Assembly (NCBI GenBank): GCA_964519955.1
Contig: CAZFLM010000020.1
Coordinates: 25,787 to 89,786, forward strand
Direction of reading: 5' to 3'
DNA from: CAZFLM01 sp964519955
Lineage (GTDB): Bacteria > Armatimonadota > Chthonomonadetes > Chthonomonadales > CAJBBX01
DNA length: 64,000 bases
Under the pieces are notes generated by a model. It was given only the letters and a program-made list of their open reading frames with translations. It was not told the DNA's origin and did no database searches. Positions 35,911 through 44,409 of the stretch are shown here, one piece after another. Position 1 is the first letter of the stretch. Every line of letters begins with the position of its first letter. A program made the position numbers and the translations under genes.

Positions 35911-37434
35911 CTATGCGTTTCCTTTCAGGGAATGGAGCCGCGCTCGGACAGAGTCCATCGCGCGGTAGAGGTCTCGATACACCGAGAACCGGGCGTCGTA
36001 AGCGTTCGACGGCCCGGGGTGCGGCTCGAACGTCCGATCGGGCTTCGCCCACGCGGACGCGGCCTGCGAGGGCTCCAGCGCGCCGATGCCGCCGCCCGCC
36101 ACCAACGCCGCGCCCATGCACGTCGCTTCGGATACGGCCATGGTGGTCAGCGGAATTCCCAGGATGTCCGCCTTGATCTGCATCCACGTGGAACTGCGGG
36201 ATCCGCCGCCGATGGCGCGCAGCTCGGTGACCGGCAGGCCGGCCTCCGCGAGGATGTCCAGATTCCAGCGGATCTCGTACGTCACGCCCTCCAGCACCGC
36301 ACGCACGATGTCGGCGCGGTCCGTGGAGAGGGTGATGCCCGCGAGGACGCCCGTGCTGAGCGCCTCGTTGTGCGGCGTGCCCGTGGGGCCGAAGTGCGGC
36401 AGCAGGATGAGCGGGGATGGCTCCGGCGAGGCGAGCGCCATGAGGTAGTCGTAGGGCTCGGCGCCCTCCGCACGCGCAGCCTCGGCCACGTCCGGCAGCA
36501 GGTTGTCCCGCAGCCAGCGCAGCGCCGAGCCGCCCGTAAGATTGTAGGCGACGGTGGTGTAGGTGTCCGGCACGACGTGCGGGTAGACGGCCAGGTTCGC
36601 GCGCCGCAGCGACTCGTCCGCGACGAAGCGGTCCAGCGCCGGCGTCACGCAGACGACGGTGCCGATGGCATAGCTTGCCGAGCCGGGGTGGTGCGCGCCG
36701 CAGCCCAACGCCCCGACCGGCTGGTCGTGCCCCGCCAGCGCGACGATGGTATCCGCGCGGAGGCCGGTCTGCTCCGCCACGGAGGGGAGCACCGTGCCGA
36801 TGGGCGTGCCCGCCGCCACGGCGCGGGGCATGCGCTCCACCGGCAGCTCAATGGCGTCCAGCAGCTCGGCTGACCACTCGCGCCGGCCCACGTCGAACAG
36901 CATCGAGCGCGCAGCCATCGAGTGATCGGTGGCCGCTTCGCCGGTCAGCGCGTACGCGACCAGGTCCTCCGCGAAGAGCAGCTTGCGCGTCGCCGCCCAC
37001 ACCTCCGGCCGGTTCGCCTTCAGCCACAGCAGCTTGAACACGGAGTGCATCGGGTGCGCCGTATGACCCGTGATCGCGTGCAGCCTCTCGACGCCGATGC
37101 GCTCCACGAACCCCTGGATGTACGGCAGGCCGCGCGTGTCCGACGAGGTCATGCAGTTACCCAGGAACTCGCCCGACGCCGAGAGCGGGGTGAACGCCTC
37201 CCCCTGCGACGCGATGGCGATGGCGCGCGGCGGATCGCCGGCCGTCTGCGCCGCGACCTGCGCGATCACCCGCAGCGCCGCCGCCGCGACGAGCCGCGAA
37301 TCCAGCTCCGCCGCCCCGGCGAACGGAAAGAGCAGCGGGTACTCCTCGTAGGCGGAGGCGAGCAACCGCCCCTGCTCACTGAACGCCACGGCTTTCACGC
37401 CCGTGGTTCCGACGTCGACGCCGATGAGGGACAT
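35911..37434 (-). CDS. FGGY-family carbohydrate kinase
   Basis: A 507-residue sugar kinase of the FGGY family (xylulokinase, gluconokinase, fuculokinase and relatives). The N-terminal phosphate motif LIGVDVGTTGVKAVAF is at residues 3-18. The catalytic aspartate is in ALAGHDQPVGALGCG (about 238-252). The ATP-binding motif LRAIGGGSRSSTWMQIKAD lies in the C-terminal domain. ATG 37434 begins MSLIGVD. It is first of a two-gene unit with the FucI-like isomerase. By context it phosphorylates the ketose made by that enzyme, but the substrate is inferred. Confidence 0.92.
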   Translation of the reverse strand: MSLIGVDVGTTGVKAVAFSEQGRLLASAYEEYPLLFPFAGAAELDSRLVAAAALRVIAQVAAQTAGDPPRAIAIASQGEAFTPLSASGEFLGNCMTSSDTRGLPYIQGFVERIGVERLHAITGHTAHPMHSVFKLLWLKANRPEVWAATRKLLFAEDLVAYALTGEAATDHSMAARSMLFDVGRREWSAELLDAIELPVERMPRAVAAGTPIGTVLPSVAEQTGLRADTIVALAGHDQPVGALGCGAHHPGSASYAIGTVVCVTPALDRFVADESLRRANLAVYPHVVPDTYTTVAYNLTGGSALRWLRDNLLPDVAEAARAEGAEPYDYLMALASPEPSPLILLPHFGPTGTPHNEALSTGVLAGITLSTDRADIVRAVLEGVTYEIRWNLDILAEAGLPVTELRAIGGGSRSSTWMQIKADILGIPLTTMAVSEATCMGAALVAGGGIGALEPSQAASAWAKPDRTFEPHPGPSNAYDARFSVYRDLYRAMDSVRARLHSLKGNA

Positions 37435-37453
37435 TGGTGGGGCCCTGTTCCTT

Positions 37454-37520
37454 GTAGTAGCGAGTAGCGAGAAGCGAGTAGCTAGAAGTCAGAAGTCAGA
37501 AGCAAGTAGCCAGAAGCCAG
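37454..37520. repeat. GTAGCGAGTAG / AGAAGTCAGAAG simple repeat
   Basis: A run of imperfect 7-8 bp units (AGTAGCG, AGAAGCG, AGAAGTC, AGCAAGT) lies just upstream of the FGGY kinase start. It is related to the blocks at 33065, 33150 and 39553. Confidence 0.75.
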
Positions 37521-37540
37521 CAGGACGCGGTGCCTGTCGA

Positions 37541-37597
37541 CCGTCCGCAGGACGGTTGGCCGGAGGCCCGCCAGCCGGGTGATTCATCTCCCGGCGC
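37541..37597. repeat. 57-bp interspersed repeat, copy 1
   Basis: Contains three possible small hairpins: CGTCCGCAGGACG, GGCCGGAGGCC, and CCGGG/CCCGG around TGATTCATCT. It matches 48394-48450 at 56 of 57 positions. Confidence 0.9.
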
Positions 37598-37724
37598 ACC
37601 CGGCACACGCCATGGTCACCGCGCTCGACCCTATCTCACTCCGCCGCCAACCCCATGGTGATCCGGCCGCCCCCGCGCCGCGCCGGGTCGTTCCCTCAAG
37701 GCCGCCGCAACGCGTGAACGCCGT

Positions 37725-37749
37725 GGTGGGGCGGGCGTCCCTGCCCGCC
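37725..37749. repeat. palindromic repeat, GGCGGGCGTCCCTGCCCGCC type, copy 2
   Basis: The reverse complement of the element at 4434, 128 bp after the 57-bp repeat. The third copy at 48310 also lies close to a 57-bp repeat. Confidence 0.75.
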
Positions 37750-37800
37750 AACCCCGGCCCGCGCCACGATACTACCCTCTGCCACGCACGCGGCCTGGGG

Positions 37801-37820
37801 GGCGGTGCTCCGTCGCCGCC
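37801..37820. repeat. GCTCCGTCGCC hairpin repeat, copy 2
   Basis: GGCGGTG and CGCCGCC surround CTCCGT. The preceding CGGCCTGG matches the flank of the hairpin at 16953. It lies just beyond the end of the zinc-ribbon gene and could end its transcript. Confidence 0.55.
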
Positions 37821-37833
37821 GCGCGCCGCACGC

Positions 37834-38412
37834 TCACTCCAGCCACCGGAGCCCGCAGGCCGCGCACCGCCTCTGCACCACCTCCGGCGCCCGGCGCGAT
37901 GTCAGCAGGGCCAGCAAGATGGCCATGGCGATCGGCAGCCAGAGCACGTCCCTCGCCACGAGGGCGCTGATCGCGATAGCCGGGGCCAGCAGGCAGAACC
38001 CACATCCACAGCTCAGACGCCGGCACCCGTTGCCGCTGCCCACCCGCCGGTCCGACACGTTGTGCGAGCCACACTGCGGGCAGGGGCCACGGCTGGCGTA
38101 CACGGCGCTCAGCGGAAGCTGCTGGGCCAGCGCGACCTGCTGCGCGGCGGCAGCAGCCTGCGCCGCTTGGCGCTGCTCCTGGACCTCCTCCTGCTCCTGG
38201 GCCCGCTCGCAGGCGCGGCACACGTTGCCCGGCTGCAGGCACGCGCGCAGCACCGGCCGGTGGCACACGCGGCAGAACACCTGGGCCATGCGGTCGGCGC
38301 CGGTTACCGCCCCGTTGCACTCCGGGCAGAACTCCTCGCCCGCGTGCTCCATGTCCGGCGCGCTGGTGAAGCGGGTGATGCAGGGCGCCGAGCAGACTGG
38401 ACACAGGTTCAC
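37834..38412 (-). CDS. zinc-ribbon membrane protein of unknown function
   Basis: A 192-residue protein that begins VNLCPVCSAPC at GTG 38412, preceded by TGAGGGGG. Four or more CxxC pairs in the first 70 residues (CPVC, CPEC, CRVC, CRAC) form two zinc-ribbon-like units. A glutamine- and alanine-rich stretch (about 73-100) is likely coiled coil. A third CxxC unit (CPQCGSHNV) comes next, then a cysteine cluster CGCGFC and two close membrane segments (about 141-170). A final CAACGLRW pairs with earlier cysteines. The layout suggests a cytoplasmic zinc module anchored to the membrane. I do not recognise a named family. A related but different architecture is encoded at 59737. Confidence 0.68.
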   Translation of the reverse strand: MNLCPVCSAPCITRFTSAPDMEHAGEEFCPECNGAVTGADRMAQVFCRVCHRPVLRACLQPGNVCRACERAQEQEEVQEQRQAAQAAAAAQQVALAQQLPLSAVYASRGPCPQCGSHNVSDRRVGSGNGCRRLSCGCGFCLLAPAIAISALVARDVLWLPIAMAILLALLTSRRAPEVVQRRCAACGLRWLE

Positions 38413-38447
38413 GGGAGCCCCCTCAGGTTGTTGCAGCCCGGCCCGCG

Positions 38448-39533
38448 CTATTCGCCATCGAGGCGCGCGCTGAGCCAGGACGCGATCTCGCCGAGCGAAC
38501 GCGTCGTCGCCTCGTGCCCCATGGGGTATTCGCGGAACGTCACGCGGGCACCTGCCATGTGGAGGGCATCTCGCAGCTCGCCGGCGCGCGCGGGTAGGAC
38601 CAGGCTGTCGTCGAGGCCGTGCGCGACAAACGCCGCCAGGCCCATCAGCGCGCCCGGCGCCATCGCGTGGGTCACCGGCGTTTGCCCGCTCATCGACACG
38701 AGCCCGGCGCACCGGTCAGGCGCGTGCAGCGCGAGCGACGTCGCCATCACGGCGCCCTGGCTGAAGCCCATCAGGTAGATGTGGCTCGCGTCCAGGTTCT
38801 CCTGCGCGGCCACCTTGCGCGCGAATGCCGCGAGCATCTCGACGCTGCGGGCGGCCTCGTTGGCGTGGTCGCGCGGCCCGTCCGGCGTGAAGTCAACGTT
38901 CATCCAGGCGTAGCGGCCGGGCTCGGTCTCGATCGGCCCGCGCGGCGCCACCACGAAGAAGCGCCCGTCCATGCACGGAGCGAACGTCAGGATCTCCTCC
39001 GGGGTGCTGTTCCAGCCGTGGATGAGCAGCAGCATGGGCGGGAGGCCTGAGCCGCGGCGGCGCGGTGGGCGGGTGGCGTACTCGAGGTCGAGCGACGGCG
39101 GCTCCCACGCGGCACGATCGAGGGCGGCGGCCACATCGTCGGGCCAGGTGCGGGGCCGGCCATTCGCGTCGACCAGCATGTGCGTCGTATGCCCGTGCGC
39201 AAGCTCGGTCTTCCCGCGCCGCACCAGGTAGGCGAAGCGGATGGTGCGCCTGGTGCGCTCGGCCACGTGCGCGTCGATGGTCAGCTCGTCCTCGTAGTGC
39301 GCGGGCAGCTTGTAGCGCACGGACGCCTCGACCACCGGGAGCATGAGGCCGAGGTCGCGCTCGATGCGGGAATAAGGCACGCCGCGCTCGCGGCAGAACG
39401 CAGAACGCGCGGCCTCGAACCAGACGAGGTAGTTGGCGTGATGCGCCACGCCCATCTGGTCCGTCTCGGCGTAGCGCACGCACACGCTCAGCGACACGGA
39501 GGCGAGGCGATGCTCGGGTGCAGGCTCGTTCAT
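38448..39533 (-). CDS. fusion of a 4HBT acyl-CoA thioesterase and a carboxylesterase-type alpha/beta hydrolase
   Basis: A 361-residue protein with two enzyme domains in one frame. Residues 10-140 are a hotdog 4HBT thioesterase of the YbgC/FadM type, with YAETDQMGVAHHANYLVWFE and Asp25 in the active-site position. Residues 165-361 are an alpha/beta hydrolase like the small carboxylesterases. Ser258 lies in LMGFSQGA, Asp308 or Asp309 in HGLDDSLV and His340 in PMGHEAT, with IHGWNSTPEE as the oxyanion loop. Both active sites look complete. ATG 39533 begins the thioesterase, and longer frames upstream run through repeats. No frameshift is needed. The pair may act in sequence on acyl thioesters and esters, but the substrate is unknown. 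Confidence 0.86.
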   Translation of the reverse strand: MNEPAPEHRLASVSLSVCVRYAETDQMGVAHHANYLVWFEAARSAFCRERGVPYSRIERDLGLMLPVVEASVRYKLPAHYEDELTIDAHVAERTRRTIRFAYLVRRGKTELAHGHTTHMLVDANGRPRTWPDDVAAALDRAAWEPPSLDLEYATRPPRRRGSGLPPMLLLIHGWNSTPEEILTFAPCMDGRFFVVAPRGPIETEPGRYAWMNVDFTPDGPRDHANEAARSVEMLAAFARKVAAQENLDASHIYLMGFSQGAVMATSLALHAPDRCAGLVSMSGQTPVTHAMAPGALMGLAAFVAHGLDDSLVLPARAGELRDALHMAGARVTFREYPMGHEATTRSLGEIASWLSARLDGE

Positions 39534-39552
39534 GCCGTAGATGTTACCTCGG

Positions 39553-39575
39553 GTGAGCAGCGAGTAGCGAGTAGG
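39553..39575. repeat. GTAGCGAGTAG simple repeat, short block
   Basis: AGCAGCGAGTAGCGAGTAG just upstream of the thioesterase fusion gene, of the same family as 33065 and 37454. Confidence 0.6.
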
Positions 39576-39613
39576 GGGACGGCGCGCGGCGGCGCGGACC
39601 GGCGTCCCTCTCG

Positions 39614-39896
39614 CGATCCACCCCACACCGAACGCACCCGGCCCCCGGCACCCGACACCACGCAACCGGGTGACCGCCGCCTGCCTCCGCCACGACAGGG
39701 CACAGCATTCGCGGGGAACGTGTGACCATCGGGAACGCGATGCGCGCGAATGCTGTGCCCCTACGGTCGATCGCCACGCGACGGGCTGGGCGTGTGCGCG
39801 CACCGGCGGGGATGGGCGTCCCTCTCGCGACGCACCCCACACCGAACGCACCGTGCCGCCGTCGTGGCGCCGCGATCTACCCTACACCGAACGCAC
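39614..39896. repeat. three ACCCCACACCGAACGCAC direct repeats
   Basis: Units at 39614-39637, 39829-39852 and 39873-39896 share about 20 bases. The first two are preceded by GGCGTCCCTCTCGCGA. A partial match, CCTCTCGCGATCCACGCCCC, occurs near 61615. Confidence 0.65.
39698..39760. repeat. long inverted repeat, GGGCACAGCATTCGCG arms, copy 1
   Basis: GGGCACAGCATTCGCG (39698-39713) and its exact complement (39745-39760) enclose a 31-base loop. A second, imperfect copy lies at 61425-61487. Confidence 0.9.
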
Positions 39897-39935
39897 GCGA
39901 CACCCCAGCCCCCGACACCCGGCCCCCGGCACCCG

Positions 39936-42900
39936 CTACTCCACCTCCAGCCCCTGCAGGATCGCGTCCTCGGCGCCGGTTGCGGTGATGACCACCGTGA
40001 TGCGGCCCTGGGAGTCGGGGGTGACGCCGTCCGCGCGCAGGTCCGTCGCCTGGCCGACCGCGCCTGCCGCCTGTGCCGGGTCCCAGTTGTGCCAGAAGCG
40101 CCGTCCGTTGATCGAGATGTCCATCGGGCGCTTGCCGGGCGCGTCCAGCCACAGCTCGGCGAACTTCAGGTGTACCGCGTAGACGCCGGGCGTGGCCAGG
40201 ACCGAGTAGGTGATCGTGCTGCCTTTGCGCGCGTGGCGGTACAGGTCCTGGTCGTAGAGCGTCGGCGTCGCCTGCGTGACCGCCTTGTCCGACGCAATGG
40301 CCGTGTCGCCCGCGCCGCTGGGATCGCGCTGCCAGACGCCGCCGGCCCAGTCGATGAAGTCCGTGTCGCGGCCCACGGCGATGCGCGTCACGGTCTTCTG
40401 CTCCGGTGCGATCTCGATGGCCTGTACGAGCGCCTCCTTCTGCGTCTGCGTCGGCTCGCGGCCGGCGGTGAAGCGCAGCACGATCTGCCCCTCGGCGTCC
40501 GGCGCGACGTAGCGGAACTGGCGATCCACAGCCGTGTCAGCCGCACCCGCCATCTGGCAGAGGTCCACGTTGCTCAGCACGGCCCGCCCGTTGATCGTCA
40601 CCGTCATGGGGCGCTGGAAGAACCACCGGCCCACGGGCTCCGCCAGCTTCAGCCGCACGTCGTAGAGGCCCGGCTTCACGGGGATGCGGTAGGTGAAGTC
40701 CGCCCCGGCGCGCCCGGCCTGGTAGAGCGCCTGGTCCTTCTCGGCGGGCAGCGTGTTGGCGATGGCGTGAGCCGTCTTCAACGCATGGCCGCCCTCGAAG
40801 AACCGGTCCGCGGACCACTCGATGCCCGCGCTGTCCTTCACCGGCTTGCTCGCGCCGCAGATGATGCGCACGACTGACGGCGCGCTCGCCGGCTTCGCGG
40901 AGCCTGCGTAGGCGATGTTCGGCATCCATGCCAGGATGTCGTCCGCGGGCGATGCGCCTTTGTCGAGCACGAACCGCACCACGTCGCCGCGCTTCACGTC
41001 GAGCGTGAGGTCGTGCGTCGCGCCGGCCAGATCGCCCACCGCCGCCGTCGCCCAGCCGGACTGCGGCCAGACCTGCGCGGCGTTCAGCTCGATGCGCACC
41101 TGCAGCGGACCGCCCTTGTCTCGATGGTAGTAGTCCTTCGCGGCCTTCCCCGTGACGCGGATCGTGCCATCCGCCGGGGCGGTCCAGGCGCGGATGCACT
41201 GCCTCTTCGGCGAGGCGATCTGCCAGCCGCGCCCGATCAGTGCCCCGTCGCGCTCCCACCAGCCCTCGGCGCCGCCCGGCTGCGTCGGCGTGCCGCCCAG
41301 GTCGGCGGAGGGGAGCTTCGCGGCCGGCACCCACTTCATGGCGGCGGTCTGCCCCGCGTCGTCGCGCGCCTCGGCGCTCCAGCCGTTGGTCTGCATCTCC
41401 GGCCGGTGCGCCCCGAGGCCGTTCAACTCCAGCGCATCGCCGCCGAGCGGAGTGGCGACCTTCCAGTCGCTCGCGTTGCCGTCGCCGTCGATGGTGCGTA
41501 CCGAGTACGCCGCATTCGGGTCCCAGCCCGGTGTGCGGTCGAAGAAGAACGTGCCGGTGTTGCAGCGCCCCAGCACCTTCTCGCCGCGCCGCACCTCGTA
41601 GCCGCTCACCCAGTTGTCATCCGCGCCTGGCGACCAGTAGACCGCGACGCCCGTGTGCCCCAGGTTCACCTCGCGGCGCGTGTAGACGGTTCCCGGTGCG
41701 CTTGGCGCGGTCTGGTCGGCTCCGCTGCCCGGGCGGTTCGGCAGGTTGAGGAAGATCAGCTCGCCAGGCTGCTGCTGCGCGATCTGGATGCCCCGCGCCA
41801 TCAGCTCGGCGCCCGTGCGGGCGGAGGAGGGGGCGCCGGACGCGAACTCGACGAGGTAGTTGGCGCTCGCCACCAGCCCGCGCGGGTAGACCGTGAACGG
41901 GCCGGGCGCCTTGTGCCGCAGGATCAGGATCGACTTGCGGTGCGTCGCGTCGATGCGCTGGAACGTGTAGATCTCGTTGTCGCCCTTCACCTCGGGGTGC
42001 GTGACGAACGACCAGCGCCCCGCGACGCCCTGTGCGGTCAGGTAGCGGTACAGGTCCGCGATGGCGCGCAGTTCGGGGATCTGGTCCGGCCAGATGTATA
42101 GGCCCCACTTCGGCGCGCCCGTCAGCATCCGCCGCCCGGTCCACTGGTTGTAGACGATCCCGTTGCCCGGCGACCACGTGGCCAGGTTGTCGAAGAACCG
42201 GTCCGGCAGTTCGAGGTAGGAGAAGTTGTAGTTGGTCGCGTCGCCGCCGGGCGCGTCGGTGTCATAGTGCACGTCACCGAGGCGCTGCACTCCGAAGCAG
42301 TGCGAGTAGGTGCCGCCGCCGCTGCAGGTCTGCCACGAGGAGCGCGGGTGCCGTCGCAGGAAGGTGGCGACCTCCTTGCGGAACGAGCGGTCGAAGTCGT
42401 AGCTGAACCCGAGACCGTCGGTGCGCCACTGGAAGTCGCCCCACGCGCCCTGCTTCCCGTCCATGATGCCGATGCTCGGGTCGCCTGGGAACCACAGCGT
42501 CCACCGCTGGCCTGCCTTCGTCGTGTAGCGCACCGTCTGGGCGAAGTCGGGCCCTTCGCGGTTGCCGGCCCAGATGTCCTGGTTCGCAGCCCAGCCGGCA
42601 TCGTCCCACAGCACATCGGTGCCCGTCTCGCGGATGTAGTCGACCCAGTCGGCGTCAAGGTAGCCGAGCCGCCCCGCGAACTCCTCCTGCGCGCGGTCGC
42701 CCGGGCTCCACCAGGCGCTTGTGAACTGCATCAGCCCGTACCAGTCGTCGTGGGTGAAGTCCCACTGGTACTGGTACTGCCAGGCGTAGAGGCGCGCGGC
42801 CATGTCGTCGAGGTCCGGGTGGAAGACGCCGAGCGACACGCTGGGCAGCTCGATGGCCTTGCCGGGGGAGAGCGTTCGGCCCGCCAGTTCGGGCAGGCGG

Positions 42901-44291
42901 ACCGCCAGCGTCACCGGCCCATCCTTCGGCCGCTGAGCAGCGATGTTCCATGCTCCGCCGAAGAAGTCGAGCGCCAGGAAGAGACCGCCCTTGTCGCCGC
43001 GCGCCAGGTTCCGGCTGTCGACGACCGGTGCGACGTGCGCCTTGCCATCCTTGCCGGCCGTCGCCTCCAGCAGCGCGAACCACGGTGTGTACTGCAGCGT
43101 GCCGGACGCGGAGAGTTGGCGGCCATAGCCGGGCCCAACCGCCTCGCCCTGCATCGTGCCGGAGTCGGCCTGGTTGTTCCCGCCGATCATCCAGCGCGCT
43201 TCGTACAGGGTGGGGCTCTTCGCCTTCAGCGTCGCTGCCACGGACGAGGCGAAGGGCCGCAGCGACAGCGACCCGCTCCCCGCGTTCTCCACCTCGCCCC
43301 AGAGCGTGACGAGGTTGGCGCCCGGGTAGGCCATCGCGTGGAAATGCACCCGCGCGTCGCCACGCCGCAGCGTCAGGTTCAGCCGCGCCACCGGGCGCCC
43401 ACCCTCGACCGCCTGCACGGCTTCGCTGCCCTCCAGGCGCCAGTCGGCAGAGGGCTTCGGCGCGGCGCCGGGCTTCTTCTCGGAGATGCGCACGATCCGC
43501 AGGTCGGTGTCGCCATACCCGACGTGCTTCGCGACGGAGCGCAGCGTGACGGTGCCATCCTTCGGCGCGCGCCACACCCGTACCGCATCGTAGGTCGTGG
43601 TGGGGTGCATCACGCTCGGGCCGATGTGCGGCGTGATGCCGGGGGAGCGCAGATCGCTCTTCTCGTTGGGGATACGGATGGGCTGGTTCGTGTTCGTGCT
43701 GAACTCGACGGAGTCCATCGGCGCGCAGACGCCGCTGCCCGGGGCGTTCACCCAGTAGAACCAGACCGGCCCCTGGTCCAGCTTCTTGTCATCCGCCGAG
43801 CTGTACACCTCGCCATCGCCGTAGTCCAGCGTCACGGGCCAGTCGATCTGGTCGCCCGCGTAGTCGCCGTGCGGCCCCACCGCGAAGCCGAGCATGTCGC
43901 CCTTGCGCACGGTGAACGTGAGGTGCTCCGCGGTGAGGTCGATGGTCGCGTCACGCGGGAACTCGCGCGACCACACGTCCTCGACGGTGTGCGTGTCGTT
44001 GGGGCTGCTGGCGCTAGAAGCAAGGAGGTCGCAGGGCGCGTCCGCCGATACGTACTGCCTCGGCTTCGTTCCGGTCTTGTTCGTCAGCCCGACGATGCAG
44101 AACCGCCCGCCTCGGCACGCGATGGCCAGGTCCACGGCCTTCGACCCGATGGACCACTGCCGCCCGTCCGCGGCCGCCCGCACGTACGCGTCCGCCACCC
44201 GCACCGACTGCGACTTGGCCGCGTCCTTCGCGCCCGCCCCGCCGACCACCGCCGCCAGCAGCAGCATGGCCGCTGCTCCAATCCCTCGCAT
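39936..44291 (-). CDS. large secreted GH36-like glycosidase with two C-terminal malectin domains
   Basis: A 1451-residue exported multidomain enzyme. A signal peptide (1-21) and an N-terminal beta-sandwich region (about 30-500) lead to a TIM barrel (about 505-770) resembling alpha-galactosidase family GH36. LWDDAGW is at 561-567, the likely nucleophile is Asp632 in FSYDFDRSF, CSGGG is at 656-660, and Asp677 or Asp679 in HYDTDAPGG would be the acid/base. A fibronectin-III-like segment (about 865-950) and a beta-sandwich module with WTAPADGTIRVTG (about 1030-1130) follow. Two malectin domains (about 1138-1295 and 1302-1450) come last and probably bind glucose-type disaccharides. ATG 44291 follows GGAAGGGG. 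The fold assignment of the barrel is moderate and its substrate unknown. Confidence 0.8.
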   Translation of the reverse strand: MRGIGAAAMLLLAAVVGGAGAKDAAKSQSVRVADAYVRAAADGRQWSIGSKAVDLAIACRGGRFCIVGLTNKTGTKPRQYVSADAPCDLLASSASSPNDTHTVEDVWSREFPRDATIDLTAEHLTFTVRKGDMLGFAVGPHGDYAGDQIDWPVTLDYGDGEVYSSADDKKLDQGPVWFYWVNAPGSGVCAPMDSVEFSTNTNQPIRIPNEKSDLRSPGITPHIGPSVMHPTTTYDAVRVWRAPKDGTVTLRSVAKHVGYGDTDLRIVRISEKKPGAAPKPSADWRLEGSEAVQAVEGGRPVARLNLTLRRGDARVHFHAMAYPGANLVTLWGEVENAGSGSLSLRPFASSVAATLKAKSPTLYEARWMIGGNNQADSGTMQGEAVGPGYGRQLSASGTLQYTPWFALLEATAGKDGKAHVAPVVDSRNLARGDKGGLFLALDFFGGAWNIAAQRPKDGPVTLAVRLPELAGRTLSPGKAIELPSVSLGVFHPDLDDMAARLYAWQYQYQWDFTHDDWYGLMQFTSAWWSPGDRAQEEFAGRLGYLDADWVDYIRETGTDVLWDDAGWAANQDIWAGNREGPDFAQTVRYTTKAGQRWTLWFPGDPSIGIMDGKQGAWGDFQWRTDGLGFSYDFDRSFRKEVATFLRRHPRSSWQTCSGGGTYSHCFGVQRLGDVHYDTDAPGGDATNYNFSYLELPDRFFDNLATWSPGNGIVYNQWTGRRMLTGAPKWGLYIWPDQIPELRAIADLYRYLTAQGVAGRWSFVTHPEVKGDNEIYTFQRIDATHRKSILILRHKAPGPFTVYPRGLVASANYLVEFASGAPSSARTGAELMARGIQIAQQQPGELIFLNLPNRPGSGADQTAPSAPGTVYTRREVNLGHTGVAVYWSPGADDNWVSGYEVRRGEKVLGRCNTGTFFFDRTPGWDPNAAYSVRTIDGDGNASDWKVATPLGGDALELNGLGAHRPEMQTNGWSAEARDDAGQTAAMKWVPAAKLPSADLGGTPTQPGGAEGWWERDGALIGRGWQIASPKRQCIRAWTAPADGTIRVTGKAAKDYYHRDKGGPLQVRIELNAAQVWPQSGWATAAVGDLAGATHDLTLDVKRGDVVRFVLDKGASPADDILAWMPNIAYAGSAKPASAPSVVRIICGASKPVKDSAGIEWSADRFFEGGHALKTAHAIANTLPAEKDQALYQAGRAGADFTYRIPVKPGLYDVRLKLAEPVGRWFFQRPMTVTINGRAVLSNVDLCQMAGAADTAVDRQFRYVAPDAEGQIVLRFTAGREPTQTQKEALVQAIEIAPEQKTVTRIAVGRDTDFIDWAGGVWQRDPSGAGDTAIASDKAVTQATPTLYDQDLYRHARKGSTITYSVLATPGVYAVHLKFAELWLDAPGKRPMDISINGRRFWHNWDPAQAAGAVGQATDLRADGVTPDSQGRITVVITATGAEDAILQGLEVE

Positions 44292-44409
44292 GAGAGCATG
44301 CCCCTTCCACCCGTGCTTCTCCGGCCAAGCGCCGGCTCACGGGTCAGGTTCGCCGCGGGGCGGGGGTGTTCCTCGGTTGGGTTGCGCGGTGGCGCTTGGG
44401 TGTGATACG

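Larger units (their letters stand above)
37435..37833. other. 399-bp repeat-rich intergenic region
   Basis: It contains a GTAGCGAGTAG block, one copy of the 57-bp repeat, a GGGCGGGCGTCCCTGCCC palindrome and a GCTCCGTCGCC hairpin (separate entries). Between them I see no gene. Confidence 0.7.
39534..39935. other. 402-bp repeat-rich intergenic region
   Basis: This gap holds a GTAGCGAGTAG block, a 16-bp-stem inverted repeat and three short CACACCGAACGCAC repeats (separate entries). No gene is apparent. Confidence 0.7.

Noticed and set aside
42267..44405. A 700-codon open frame on the + strand opposite the GH36-like malectin gene
   Set aside because: It is antisense to a gene with clear catalytic and malectin motifs. 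Its product is low-complexity Arg/Val/Ala sequence and has no ribosome site.
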